A stretch of DNA of 28,883 bases from Ruminococcus sp. (GTDB lineage: Bacteria; Bacillota; Clostridia; Oscillospirales; Ruminococcaceae): contig NZ_DXUU01000009.1 in NCBI RefSeq assembly GCF_019417665.1, positions 38,111 through 66,993 of the forward strand, read 5' to 3'. Both the position numbers and the translations under genes were made by a program. The notes beneath the pieces were generated by a model. The model was not told the DNA's origin, made no database searches, and saw only the letters and a program-made list of their open reading frames with translations. Positions 6,903 to 14,226 of the stretch are shown here, in pieces (position 1 is the stretch's first letter; every line of letters starts with the position of its first letter).

Positions 6903-7943
6903 TTATACCATTAAAATCACAAATAAGACAACAAACATCACACAGGTCAGGAGATACTGCAAAGCGACCATGCCCACAATGAGCCAGCCGTTTGTGCCGC
7001 CCTGAGAGCGCAGCCGGTGACGGCGCATTTCTTTGGAAAGATCTTCCTTTGCAATTCGATTCACCTGGCGCAGCACAAAATGATAATACAGCCAGTTCCC
7101 AGAAAGTCCCAGAACAATGGTCATACCGACTTCCAGATAGTTACAGATCACAGCTGCATTATATACAAAAGTCTCACAGCCTTCCAGCCGTTCCAGCATT
7201 CCCTGCATCATCTGCTGCATGTTGGGATACATTTCTGCGAGCATACTGCCCTCAGTACTCTTCATCGTCTGGATCATGTCCGGCAGTGCTGTTTGCAGCA
7301 TCATTGCCATCTGCGGCAGATGCAGCAGTGTCATCACAGCAATCAAAATGATAGAAAACAGCCACATTTTCCGGTTTGCAAAATAAAACTGAGGAAAAAT
7401 CAGGCAGGGAAAATTCAGGGAAATCCTATGTCCCTCATGGAACCGCCGGAATTTCGGCAGATAGTACAGGGTGTTGTTGCCCACGAAATCCGCCACATCC
7501 TCCAGGCGTTCTCCGCCGATGACATCGTCCCGGTTCATGCCGCAGCAGGGATCGTCCATTCCCATCATCTCTGCTGTCCTGCGCATCCGTTCCCGGAAGG
7601 AATCCCGTTGGGGCGGCACATTGCTGTCCCCGTTTTCCTCCCAGGACGGCATCTGCAGCGACACCTCCATAGAAGCACCGCAGTTCTGACACCGCTGTGC
7701 AGCCTGATCGTTGGCAGTACCACAGTTAGGGCAGATCCGCTCCGGCTTCTGTTCTTCTTCTTTTTTTTGTTCTGATTGCCAGGTTTCCCCGGATTGATGC
7801 AGTTCTATATTGATGCACTTGTTATTCTTTGCCCAGCATTCCCGATGATAGGGCGTACCGCACTCCGGGCAGACTACCACCTCATCGTTTTCCTGTAACT
7901 TTTTTCCGCAGCCGAAACACGGATCTCCTGTATGCAGTCTCAT
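6903..7943 (-). CDS. RING-like/zinc-ribbon integral membrane protein
   Basis: A 346-residue protein of unknown role. The N-terminus has eight Cys/His ligands in a prokaryotic RING-finger arrangement: C9-x2-C12, C25-x2-C28, H33, C36, C43 and H49. A zinc ribbon CPNCGTANDQAAQRCQNC follows at about 71-88. Then comes a cytoplasmic FRRFHEGHRISLNFPCLIFPQFYFANRKMW segment and three hydrophobic helices, the last at the extreme C-terminus. Start at 7943 is chosen for AGAGGG eight bases upstream and because the Cys array starts there; 24 extra upstream codons run into a repeat element. Such proteins recur in clostridia as predicted membrane scaffolds; ubiquitin-ligase activity should not be assumed. It stands alone; its upstream region is occupied by the element at 7972-8147. 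Confidence 0.85.
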   Translation of the reverse strand: MRLHTGDPCFGCGKKLQENDEVVVCPECGTPYHRECWAKNNKCINIELHQSGETWQSEQKKEEEQKPERICPNCGTANDQAAQRCQNCGASMEVSLQMPSWEENGDSNVPPQRDSFRERMRRTAEMMGMDDPCCGMNRDDVIGGERLEDVADFVGNNTLYYLPKFRRFHEGHRISLNFPCLIFPQFYFANRKMWLFSIILIAVMTLLHLPQMAMMLQTALPDMIQTMKSTEGSMLAEMYPNMQQMMQGMLERLEGCETFVYNAAVICNYLEVGMTIVLGLSGNWLYYHFVLRQVNRIAKEDLSKEMRRHRLRSQGGTNGWLIVGMVALQYLLTCVMFVVLFVILMV

Positions 7944-7971
7944 ATACCATCCCTCTTTCCATGGGTACTTT

Positions 7972-8147
7972 AAGGCAACACCGCACAAAGACCGCCTGAC
8001 GGCTTTGCACGTCATATGCTTGCATATTTTCCGTCATATTTCGCAAAAATGCTCGTGAATACACAAAGTATTCACTCCGCTTTTTGTTTCATCTGACGAA
8101 AAATCTGACTGCGCATCTAACGTGCAATCCTTGTGCGGTATTGCCTT
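7972..8147. repeat. 176-bp element with 17-bp terminal inverted repeats
   Basis: The ends AAGGCAACACCGCACAA (7972) and, on the other strand, AAGGCAATACCGCACAA (ending 8147) match at 16 of 17 bases. The interior has no convincing coding frame. Size, terminal repeats and lack of transposase suggest a miniature inverted-repeat transposable element. A sequence resembling one end (ACGGCAATATTGCACAAAG) also occurs near 6867-6887, on the far side of the RING-like gene. No clear target duplication was identified. Confidence 0.65.
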
Positions 8148-8207
8148 GAATACTTTCTTCTTATTATATCACATGGGAAAAATTTTTTCAATATCCAAAG
8201 AAAATAT

Positions 8208-8236
8208 TTGCATCTCAGATGATTTTGTAGTATAAT
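8208..8236 (+). promoter_or_regulatory. Promoter of prfB
   Basis: TTGCAT (8208-8213), 17-bp spacer, TATAAT (8231-8236). The transcript would start near 8243, giving a leader of about 80 nt that contains the start-stop site at 8258-8276. Confidence 0.82.
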
Positions 8237-8257
8237 AAAAAAGATACGAAGAATAGC

Positions 8258-8276
8258 AGGAGGTTTCACCATGTAG
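8258..8276 (+). promoter_or_regulatory. Start-stop (ATG-TAG) element in the prfB leader
   Basis: A perfect AGGAGG (8258-8263) is followed after seven bases by ATG (8271-8273) and immediately by TAG (8274-8276). This is an optimal initiation site with no sense codon to read. A second tiny frame ATG-ACA-TAA (8304-8312) overlaps the prfB ribosome site. The real prfB site is AAAGGAG (8311-8317) with ATG at 8325. The arrangement is seen directly; a role in setting RF2 levels is inference, and UAG is read by RF1 rather than RF2. Confidence 0.6.
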
Positions 8277-8324
8277 AAACTGTTTTGATCCTGAAACATC
8301 ACTATGACATAAAGGAGAATACCC

Positions 8325-9443
8325 ATGATTTTATTAGATGAATTGCGTGTCACCATGAGCGATTACCGAAAGGAACTGGAAGAACTGTATGAAGTTCTTG
8401 GCATTGAAGCCGCACAGGCACGCTATGATGAACTGCAAAAGCAGGTGGCCGAACCAGGCTTCTGGGATGACCTGGAGAATTCCCAGAAAGTGCTCCAGGA
8501 ATCCAAGGCTCTGGAGAACAAGATCAACAAGTACAAGAAAATGGAAGAATCCCTGGAGGATATTCTGACCCTCATTGAGCTGACTATGGAAGAGGGCGAG
8601 GAGGAATCCAATGCTGAGCTGAACGAAGAGGCGGACAACTTTGTGAAAGAACTGGAATCCCTGAAGCTGGCGTCCCTGCTGACAGGCGAATATGACAGTT
8701 CCAACGCCATCCTCACATTCCACGCTGGCGCCGGCGGTACTGAGGCACAGGACTGGGCAGAAATGCTCTACCGTATGTACAACCGCTGGGCAGAACGCCA
8801 CAATTACAAAGTGGAGCTGCTGGACTATCTGGATGGTGACGAAGCCGGTCTGAAGAGTGCGTCCATCCTGATCTCCGGCGATAACGCTTACGGTTTTTTG
8901 AAGTCGGAATCCGGTGTACACCGTCTGGTGCGCGTGTCACCCTTTGATTCCTCCGGACGCCGTCACACTTCCTTTGCAGCGCTGGAAGTGATGCCGGAAA
9001 TCGACGACTCCATGGAAGTAGACATCCGTCCTGAGGATATCAAAATGGACGTATTCCGTTCCAGCGGTGCCGGCGGTCAGCATATCAACAAGACAAGTTC
9101 CGCAGTCCGTCTGACCCACCTGCCCACAGGCATTGTGGTTTCCTGCCAGACCCAGCGCAGCCAGTTCCAGAACAAGGACTACGCCATGAAAATGCTCCGT
9201 GCAAAGCTGGTAGAGATCAAAGAGCGGGAACATCTGGACAAGATCGCCGACATCAAGGGCGTCCAGAAGGAGATCGCATGGGGTGCGCAGATCCGTTCCT
9301 ATGTGTTCATGCCCTATACCCTGGCGAAGGATCACCGCACTGGCTTTGAAAACGGCAATATCCAGGCAGTCATGGACGGCGATCTGGACGGCTTCATTAA
9401 CGCATATCTGAAAGCACTTTCCAGCGGCACTCTGCAAAAGTAA
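8325..9443 (+). CDS. prfB: Peptide chain release factor 2
   Basis: A 372-residue class-1 release factor that terminates translation at UAA and UGA. The stop-codon-reading tripeptide SPF is at residues 205-207 (VRVSPFDSSGRRHTSFA), specific for RF2 rather than RF1 (PxT). The catalytic GGQ is at 250-252 (SSGAGGQHINKTSSAVRLTH). Numbering coincides with the E. coli protein. The programmed +1 frameshift that normally interrupts prfB at codon 25-26 (CUU UGA C) is absent: codon 25 is CTT (8397-8399), but GGC follows, so the frame is continuous from ATG. AAAGGAG lies seven bases before the start. It has its own promoter and terminator and appears monocistronic. Confidence 0.98.
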   Translation: MILLDELRVTMSDYRKELEELYEVLGIEAAQARYDELQKQVAEPGFWDDLENSQKVLQESKALENKINKYKKMEESLEDILTLIELTMEEGEEESNAELNEEADNFVKELESLKLASLLTGEYDSSNAILTFHAGAGGTEAQDWAEMLYRMYNRWAERHNYKVELLDYLDGDEAGLKSASILISGDNAYGFLKSESGVHRLVRVSPFDSSGRRHTSFAALEVMPEIDDSMEVDIRPEDIKMDVFRSSGAGGQHINKTSSAVRLTHLPTGIVVSCQTQRSQFQNKDYAMKMLRAKLVEIKEREHLDKIADIKGVQKEIAWGAQIRSYVFMPYTLAKDHRTGFENGNIQAVMDGDLDGFINAYLKALSSGTLQK

Positions 9444-9477
9444 TACGTTCCATTCAAACGAAAAATAGAACAGAAAA

Positions 9478-9512
9478 AAACAGCGTTATCCCTTTTATGG
9501 GTAACGCTGTTT
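9478..9512 (+). terminator. Terminator after prfB
   Basis: Arms AAACAGCGTTATCCC and GGGTAACGCTGTTT pair with a one-base bulge around TTTTAT. Short T-rich sequence follows; an A-run precedes, so it could work in both directions. Confidence 0.85.
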
Positions 9513-9573
9513 CTGTATAACGCTGACTTGCAGTTTCTTCATAAAACGGAAATAACCGCCTGACTTCCACATA

Positions 9574-9735
9574 AGAGCCTGTTCAGTATCTTTTTATGTG
9601 CGGATTTTCGAGCATAATTTTGTCGTTTACAAGGAAAAAATCCGCAGGCATACTGACGTATGGCAAGGATTTTCGACGCAGTTAACGGCAAAATTTGCCG
9701 AAAGGACGTGCGAAAAAAGATGCTGAACAGGCTCT
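9574..9735. repeat. 162-bp inverted-repeat element, copy 1
   Basis: Begins AGAGCCTGTTCAGTATC and ends with its inverted counterpart GATGCTGAACAGGCTCT, one mismatch in 17. It is identical to the copy at 17706-17867 except for a single base (near 9712). The interior holds further palindromes: GCGGATTTT with AAAATCCGC, CATAC-TGAC-GTATG, and CGGCAAAATTTGCCG. No coding frame fits, so it resembles a miniature inverted-repeat element moved by a transposase elsewhere in the genome, though a structured RNA is an alternative. Confidence 0.85.
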
Positions 9736-9752
9736 AAGGCGGCTATTTCTAT

Positions 9753-9825
9753 TGTAGGGGCGACCATTGGTCGCCCGTTGCGGTTTGCCTGGATTTTTGG
9801 CGGGCGACCAATGGTCGCCCCTACA
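9753..9825. repeat. Two-armed GTAGGGGCGACC palindromic repeat
   Basis: TGTAGGGGCGACCATTGG at one end and its near-inverted match ending GGTCGCCCCTACA at the other enclose 24 bp, and each arm is itself a palindrome (GGGCGACC-ATT-GGTCGCCC; 9758-9776 and 9802-9820). Single arms of the same design lie at 17321-17344 and 17911-17935 with changed but still pairing bases. It is a dispersed intergenic repeat of unknown function. Confidence 0.8.
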
Positions 9826-9881
9826 TAAAATGATTCATTTTACAGCATATAATTTTAAAATTGATTTGCGTGCGCAAAAGC

Positions 9882-9921
9882 AAAACCGGATGCAGCTATG
9901 TGAATCGCTGCACCCGGTTTT
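9882..9921 (-). terminator. Terminator after the sigma/anti-sigma operon
   Basis: AAAACCGG-A-TGCAGC (9882-9896) pairs with GCTGCA-C-CCGGTTTT (9907-9921), one mismatch in 15, with a 10-nt loop. On the minus strand the 3' arm runs into TTTTGCTTTTGCG. It sits about 30 bp after the stop of the anti-sigma gene. Confidence 0.75.
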
Positions 9922-9952
9922 TTGGAGAGTTGTATGTGAAAACGGGAAATGT

Positions 9953-11023
9953 TTAATTGAGAGGAACCATATTGTCACCCAGCTGCACGGAAACTACATC
10001 CGCCGGGTCAATGGGCTTTTCCAGACGGCATTCGAAATCCCAGCCTTCGCCATCGTGATAATACGAAGCGCCTGTCACAATACCGGACAGTGTACTGCCG
10101 TCTGTCAGAGTCAGAACCACCGGCGTCAAGGCGTAGTCAGGATGATGCGGGCTGCCGTCCAGGTAGATCCGACCTGTGCCGGAAGCTGTCAGCGTAAACC
10201 CTTGCATCCCCAGCTGTTCCAGATATGCTGTTCCGCTGATGGATTCGATGCATACTGGCTCCTCAAAAGTATAAGAACGTGCTTCCAGCGGTTCACCCAG
10301 ATGCAGGGTTGCAGAGATCGTTCCCAACAGTTCCATTTGTTCGTATTCGATATAACCGTCCTGTTCTTTCAGCAAATCCGTAACATCTGACAATGCGATC
10401 TCCACATCCAACGTATCTGCATCAAAAGGTTCCTTGAATTTCAGCTCATATTCAAATTGATATGAACCATTCCCCAGCGCTGTCAGTTCCGTTCCACGTC
10501 CGCATTCTGCCAATGCAAAAGGTTCGCCGTCCTCTTTCCAGCCACATTCGCCGTTGATTTTCGGATATTCCAGTCCATTCTGCGATGGTGTCGTATATTC
10601 CATGAGCATCTTGTTTTCCAGATCGATGCCCTCGTCCGGCACGACATCGAAAAGCAGATAAATGGTTCTGGCGTCATGCACAACTGCTGACGGTGTAATG
10701 GTCATGCCCTCCATGCCGGTCACCGTGAAATTCTCCATCGTACCATACAGGTTTACCGCAGATCCCGGCACTTCTTCCACTGTCATTTCCGGGAAGAGCA
10801 ATTGCAGCACGCTGACATGCTGTGCCGCCGCCACGGAGCAGACACTAACCACACTGACACACGCCACTGCCGCAATGGCAATGGCAGCTTTCTTTTTCCA
10901 TGTTACACGGGGCTTGGCGGAAACAGGCTGTTCCCCCTTCTGCACTGCCGCCAGGATCTTCTGCTCGCACGCATCAGACATGCGAATCTGTTCCATAACT
11001 CGTTTGTATTGCCGTTTGTCCAT
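9953..11023 (-). CDS. DUF4179-type membrane anti-sigma factor candidate
   Basis: A 356-residue single-pass membrane protein paired with an ECF sigma factor. A ~45-residue cytoplasmic N-terminus (DKRQYKRVMEQIRMSDACEQKILAAV) precedes a basic KKKAAIAIAAVACVSVVSVCSVAAA membrane helix, followed by a ~290-residue extracytoplasmic part built of beta-rich segments. This layout is typical of DUF4179 proteins encoded next to ECF sigma factors, where the N-terminus binds the sigma and the outer domain senses a signal. I choose ATG 11023 because GGTGGG lies seven bases upstream; a GTG four codons earlier would destroy that spacing. It overlaps the sigma gene by 50 bp in another frame, so the two are co-translated. 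The inducing signal cannot be read from sequence. Confidence 0.82.
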   Translation of the reverse strand: MDKRQYKRVMEQIRMSDACEQKILAAVQKGEQPVSAKPRVTWKKKAAIAIAAVACVSVVSVCSVAAAQHVSVLQLLFPEMTVEEVPGSAVNLYGTMENFTVTGMEGMTITPSAVVHDARTIYLLFDVVPDEGIDLENKMLMEYTTPSQNGLEYPKINGECGWKEDGEPFALAECGRGTELTALGNGSYQFEYELKFKEPFDADTLDVEIALSDVTDLLKEQDGYIEYEQMELLGTISATLHLGEPLEARSYTFEEPVCIESISGTAYLEQLGMQGFTLTASGTGRIYLDGSPHHPDYALTPVVLTLTDGSTLSGIVTGASYYHDGEGWDFECRLEKPIDPADVVSVQLGDNMVPLN

Positions 11024-11501
11024 AGTGAAACCCACCTTTCTGTTCCAGCAGTGCCTTCAGTTTCTTTCGGGCACGCTCCAGCTGCGTCTGAATGGTTGAG
11101 GGATTCCGCCCGGTGATCTGAGAGATTTCCTTCACGGAATATTCCTCATAATAATATAGCAAAATCACTGCCCGGTACTTTTCCGGTAAAGAGAACACTG
11201 CTGCATACAGTGCATTTTCTGACGGTTCTGCAAAAGCATCCGCCATTTCATCCAGCAGTTCTGCCCGGTTCTTATGCCACGACGAACGGCACAGATCATG
11301 ACAGGCGTTGATGGTCACACGAATGAGCCATGCCTTTTCCACTCCCTCGTCCGGGAATGGTTCTTTGTGCATAAAGAATTTCAGGAATGTCTCCTGCGCC
11401 ACGTCCTCTGCATCTGCCTTGTTCCGGAGATAGGTATAAGCGATGCGATAAACTGTGTCTTTGTATTGTTTCAGCTTCTGTTGAAATTGCTGTTCTTCCA
11501 T
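10974..11501 (-). CDS. ECF-type RNA polymerase sigma factor
   Basis: A 175-residue sigma-70 family protein of the extracytoplasmic-function class. Region 2 is clear (DTVYRIAYTYLRNKADAEDVAQETFLKFF, binding core polymerase and the -10), and region 4 likewise (LPEKYRAVILLYYYEEYSVKEISQITGRNPSTIQTQLERARKKLKALL, binding the -35). The spacer between them is short, as expected for a two-domain ECF factor. The final ~17 residues overlap the anti-sigma gene in another frame. GGAGGTG precedes ATG. The downstream membrane protein is its probable antagonist. I did not find a convincing autoregulatory ECF promoter in the upstream 130 bp. Confidence 0.95.
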   Translation of the reverse strand: MEEQQFQQKLKQYKDTVYRIAYTYLRNKADAEDVAQETFLKFFMHKEPFPDEGVEKAWLIRVTINACHDLCRSSWHKNRAELLDEMADAFAEPSENALYAAVFSLPEKYRAVILLYYYEEYSVKEISQITGRNPSTIQTQLERARKKLKALLEQKGGFHYGQTAIQTSYGTDSHV

Positions 11502-11641
11502 TCAGTCCACCTCCTTCGGCATCTCTTTTTGAAGTGCTTCACCCCTATAACGATCTTAGTGGGCAAAATATCTCACTTTCTCAAAAAATTTTGCTGTGAA
11601 ACAGAAAACGTCTGCACGAAAATACAGCAGGGACAAAAAAT

Positions 11642-11679
11642 ATGACCCGGAAAGAATAACTAGCTCCTTCCCGGGTCAT
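11642..11679 (-). terminator. Terminator after the MFS transporter
   Basis: ATGACCCGG (11642-11650) and CCGGGTCAT (11671-11679) pair perfectly around a 20-nt loop; on the minus strand ATTTTTTGTCC follows. It ends the LysR/MFS transcript before the sigma gene. A T-run also follows on the plus strand. Confidence 0.85.
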
Positions 11680-11755
11680 TTTTCGGTTACTTCCATGATA
11701 TCTATCCAGAACAGACAGGATGACATCGTACTTTTCTTGTACACCACCAGCAAAT

Positions 11756-12928
11756 TTATCTATTGGAGTCTGAGAGATTCGTATGACACGCCTTTTCCGT
11801 TTTTGCAATCATAACAAGCAGAAGAATCATAAAAAATGCAAGATACACAGGCATGATCTTCAGACTTATATGATTTGCGATCAAGCCGAAAATAGGCGGC
11901 ATAAAGGTTGAACCAACATAAGCGCTTGCCATCTGAATGCCGATAATGCCCTGCGAATTCTCTGCGCCGAAGTTTTTCGGCGTGGAATGGATAATACACG
12001 GATAAACCGGCGCACAGCCCAGCCCAATTATAATAAATCCAATCACAGATGTGATCTTGAAAGGGAGCGTAATAAAGCACACGCCAAATAATGCAATACT
12101 TGTGCCCAGGCGGATCATCCTATTGTCCCCCAATTTATCTGACAAAAAGCCTGATAAAAATCTTCCCACTGTGATCCCGATAAAGAACAACGAACCGAAT
12201 GCAGCAGCTTCTTCCTTTGCTGCGCCTCTCGTCCCCTCCAGGTAACTGCTTGCCCATAACATGGTTGTAGCTTCTGCCGCACAATAGGACAAAAAGCCTA
12301 TCAAAAGATACGGCACGCCTTTGATTTTCAGGGCGCCTCTTATACCAAGAATTTCGGTATTATTTTCTTTTACAGCAGTGGACTTATTGACTTTCCACAG
12401 AGGCAGCGTAAACAACAGCACAGCGGCAATCCCGAATTGCAAATAAGAAACCATGCGATAGCCGTTCGTCCATGCAGTGTGTGTCAGGGCATAACTCATA
12501 ATATACGGACTAATGATCGTTCCCACACCCCAGAAACAGTGCAGCCAACTCATATGCCTGGAGTTATAATGCAGCGCAACGTAATTGTTCAATGCTGCGT
12601 CGATGGCACCTGCGCCAAGTCCATATGGTATGCCCCATAAACACATCTGATAGAACTCTGTTGCAGTAGAGAACCCCCACAAAGCGACTGCGGTGAGAAA
12701 AACACTCACGATCATCACAGTTCTTGTTCCGAATTTTTTCGTAAGTCGTTCCGACATCAGCCCAGAAATAATGGTGCCGCCTGAAATGATCATAGAGATC
12801 CATCCCATGTAGGACAACGGCACTCCAAATTCAGTCCGGATGGTAGGCCATGCGGAACCCAGCAGCGAATCCGGCAATCCGAGACTGATAAATGCAAGAT
12901 ATATAACCGCCAATAACAGTAAATACAT
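11756..12928 (-). CDS. Major facilitator superfamily transporter
   Basis: A 390-residue secondary transporter with about 12 hydrophobic helices in two halves. The first half contains SERLTKKFGTRTVMI, the MFS loop 2-3 motif, and the second SDKLGDNRMIRLG, its repeat. PDSLLGSAWPTIRTEF and GLGAGAIDAALNNYVALH resemble the fucose permease-like/sugar-type branch of the superfamily. A proton-coupled uptake or efflux role is likely but the substrate cannot be assigned. Start ATG 12928 is chosen for AGAGGG six bases upstream; 13 extra upstream residues are possible. It lies 59 bp after a LysR-type regulator on the same strand, suggesting that the regulator controls this gene. Confidence 0.93.
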   Translation of the reverse strand: MYLLLLAVIYLAFISLGLPDSLLGSAWPTIRTEFGVPLSYMGWISMIISGGTIISGLMSERLTKKFGTRTVMIVSVFLTAVALWGFSTATEFYQMCLWGIPYGLGAGAIDAALNNYVALHYNSRHMSWLHCFWGVGTIISPYIMSYALTHTAWTNGYRMVSYLQFGIAAVLLFTLPLWKVNKSTAVKENNTEILGIRGALKIKGVPYLLIGFLSYCAAEATTMLWASSYLEGTRGAAKEEAAAFGSLFFIGITVGRFLSGFLSDKLGDNRMIRLGTSIALFGVCFITLPFKITSVIGFIIIGLGCAPVYPCIIHSTPKNFGAENSQGIIGIQMASAYVGSTFMPPIFGLIANHISLKIMPVYLAFFMILLLVMIAKTEKACHTNLSDSNR

Positions 12929-12987
12929 TTTTATCCCTCTTTCATACTCGTCATAGGATGGATCCAAGCATTGGTACTGCCTTACCT

Positions 12988-13881
12988 TTACTTCTGTGGC
13001 AATACCGCAGCGGCAAGGGCATCACGAAGCCGTACAAGGGGTTCCTGTTCCAGCCGTTCCCGCATGGAAACAAAATATATTGTGCCGTACATGGACGGCG
13101 TGTCAATATAGATGCGCTTCAGATCATGCTCCGCCCGTTCTCTTGCCACGGTAGACTCAAACAGAAATGCAATGCCGTCTCCCTGGCGCAGCTGTTCCTT
13201 GAGGATGGTGAACGAATCCACCTCCAGCACATCCGCAAAGTCATAGAGAGAAATCCCCCGACTGCTCAGATTCTGTTGTACCAATGTCCGCAGACCGCAG
13301 CCCGATTCCATTAGGATCAAGGGCTGCTGCATAAGCTGCTGCCAAGTGCAGCCATAAAGTTGTTCTGCCAGAGTCGGACAGGCGGCAGCAATGATCTTCT
13401 CCCGGTACAACTCTGTTGCCTCTGCCAACATGTCGGGGATTTCCCCTTCCACGATCACAGCATCCAGCATGCCATTTTGCATCCGACGCAGCAACTGGCG
13501 TGTATCTGCCACATGGAGTTTCACTCTGGGATGAGCATCCGTGTGCATATAAGGGCACAAGGGCTTCAACACCGGTGAAAACGCCACTGTCGGTGTCAGC
13601 CCGATATCAAAGGTCACGCCTTCCTTCATATGATACAACCGCTTCCGGATCTCTGCATCCTGAGCACGCTGGAGAATCACCTTGTCTTGTAAATATTGTC
13701 CGGCTTCTGTCATTTCCACCCGTCTGCCGTCATAGCGAAACAACTGGCACTGATAAAATTGCTCCAGGTATTTGATATGCTGTGTCACCGATGGCTGGGT
13801 CAGATGCAGTCGCTCTGCTGTCCGGGTATAGCTTTTTGTCTCACAGAGAGAGAGAAATGTATCCATTCGATAATCCAGCAT
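12988..13881 (-). CDS. LysR-family transcriptional regulator
   Basis: A 297-residue LTTR. The winged helix-turn-helix is at the N-terminus (MDTFLSLCETKSYTRTAERLHLTQPSVTQHIKYLEQFYQCQLFRYDGRRVEMTEAG, about residues 6-62), followed by the linker helix and a periplasmic-binding-like effector domain (GLTPTVAFSPVL, MLDAVIVEGEIPD, PLILMESGCGLRTLV). Start ATG 13881 has AGGAGG seven bases upstream. The MFS gene follows on the same strand, rather than in the divergent arrangement more usual for LTTRs, so autoregulation of a two-gene transcript is likely. The co-inducer is unknown. Confidence 0.95.
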   Translation of the reverse strand: MLDYRMDTFLSLCETKSYTRTAERLHLTQPSVTQHIKYLEQFYQCQLFRYDGRRVEMTEAGQYLQDKVILQRAQDAEIRKRLYHMKEGVTFDIGLTPTVAFSPVLKPLCPYMHTDAHPRVKLHVADTRQLLRRMQNGMLDAVIVEGEIPDMLAEATELYREKIIAAACPTLAEQLYGCTWQQLMQQPLILMESGCGLRTLVQQNLSSRGISLYDFADVLEVDSFTILKEQLRQGDGIAFLFESTVARERAEHDLKRIYIDTPSMYGTIYFVSMRERLEQEPLVRLRDALAAAVLPQK

Positions 13882-13944
13882 ACAACTTCCTCCTTGCAAT
13901 TATTTCGCAGCTGCTGTAACGTAACAGCAAAAAAATGTTCCCTG

Positions 13945-14196
13945 CCCCTTTTCAAAAAGGCTGCCTGGCAATAAAGTTTTTTGATCCAGCAATTTTTCAA
14001 AAATGCTGGTGGGATCAAGGGGCAAAGCCCCTTGTCGCCGTCCGCAGACGGCGAAACTCCTGCGCCATACCTTGGCGCACGGTGAAAAGGGTGAGAAAAG
14101 CGACAGCTTTTCGAGGGAAAGCGGACAAGACCGCTTTCCCTGGTAAGCCTTTTCCACAAGTAAAGCCTTGTAAACGTCCCAGTGGGACGTTTACAA
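13945..14196. repeat. Hairpin-array intergenic repeat, copy A
   Basis: About 250 bp between the LysR gene and gpsA that form at least six consecutive hairpins on the plus strand: AAGGGGC-AAA-GCCCCTT, CGCCGTC/GACGGCG, TGCGCCA/TGGCGCA, GAAAAGC-GACA-GCTTTTC, GGGAAAGCGG/CCGCTTTCCC and TTGTAAACGTCCC-AGT-GGGACGTTTACAA (14168-14196). A second, diverged copy lies at 17373-17643 in the same orientation, and a fragment at 28792-28818. No gene is seen in the surrounding 345-bp gap, and short frames through it are not credible. Function unknown. Confidence 0.82.
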
Positions 14197-14226
14197 CGAA
14201 ATCAGCTTTCAAACAACACTTCTCAA

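Larger units (their letters stand above)
7944..8324. other. Intergenic stretch with inverted-repeat element and prfB leader
   Basis: The 381 bp between the divergent RING-like and prfB genes hold the element at 7972-8147, the prfB promoter and the prfB leader with its start-stop codon pair. A 79-codon minus-strand frame here runs through the element and the promoter and is not credible as a gene. No clear promoter for the RING-like gene was found. Confidence 0.7.
9444..9952. other. Gene-free stretch holding terminators and two repeat types
   Basis: These 509 bp contain the prfB terminator (9478-9512), the first copy of the 162-bp inverted-repeat element (9574-9735), a two-armed palindromic repeat (9753-9825) and the terminator of the converging anti-sigma gene (9882-9921). 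I see no credible coding frame. Confidence 0.8.

Noticed and set aside
8117..8356. 79-codon minus-strand frame upstream of prfB
   Set aside because: It overlaps the inverted-repeat element, the prfB promoter and the prfB start; no ribosome site.
9574..9825. Repeats considered as a CRISPR array
   Set aside because: There is no regular spacing of short direct repeats with unique spacers and no cas genes; the elements are inverted-repeat units.
11581..11808. 75-codon minus-strand frame after the MFS gene
   Set aside because: It overlaps the MFS 3' end in another frame and runs straight through the terminator hairpin at 11642-11679.
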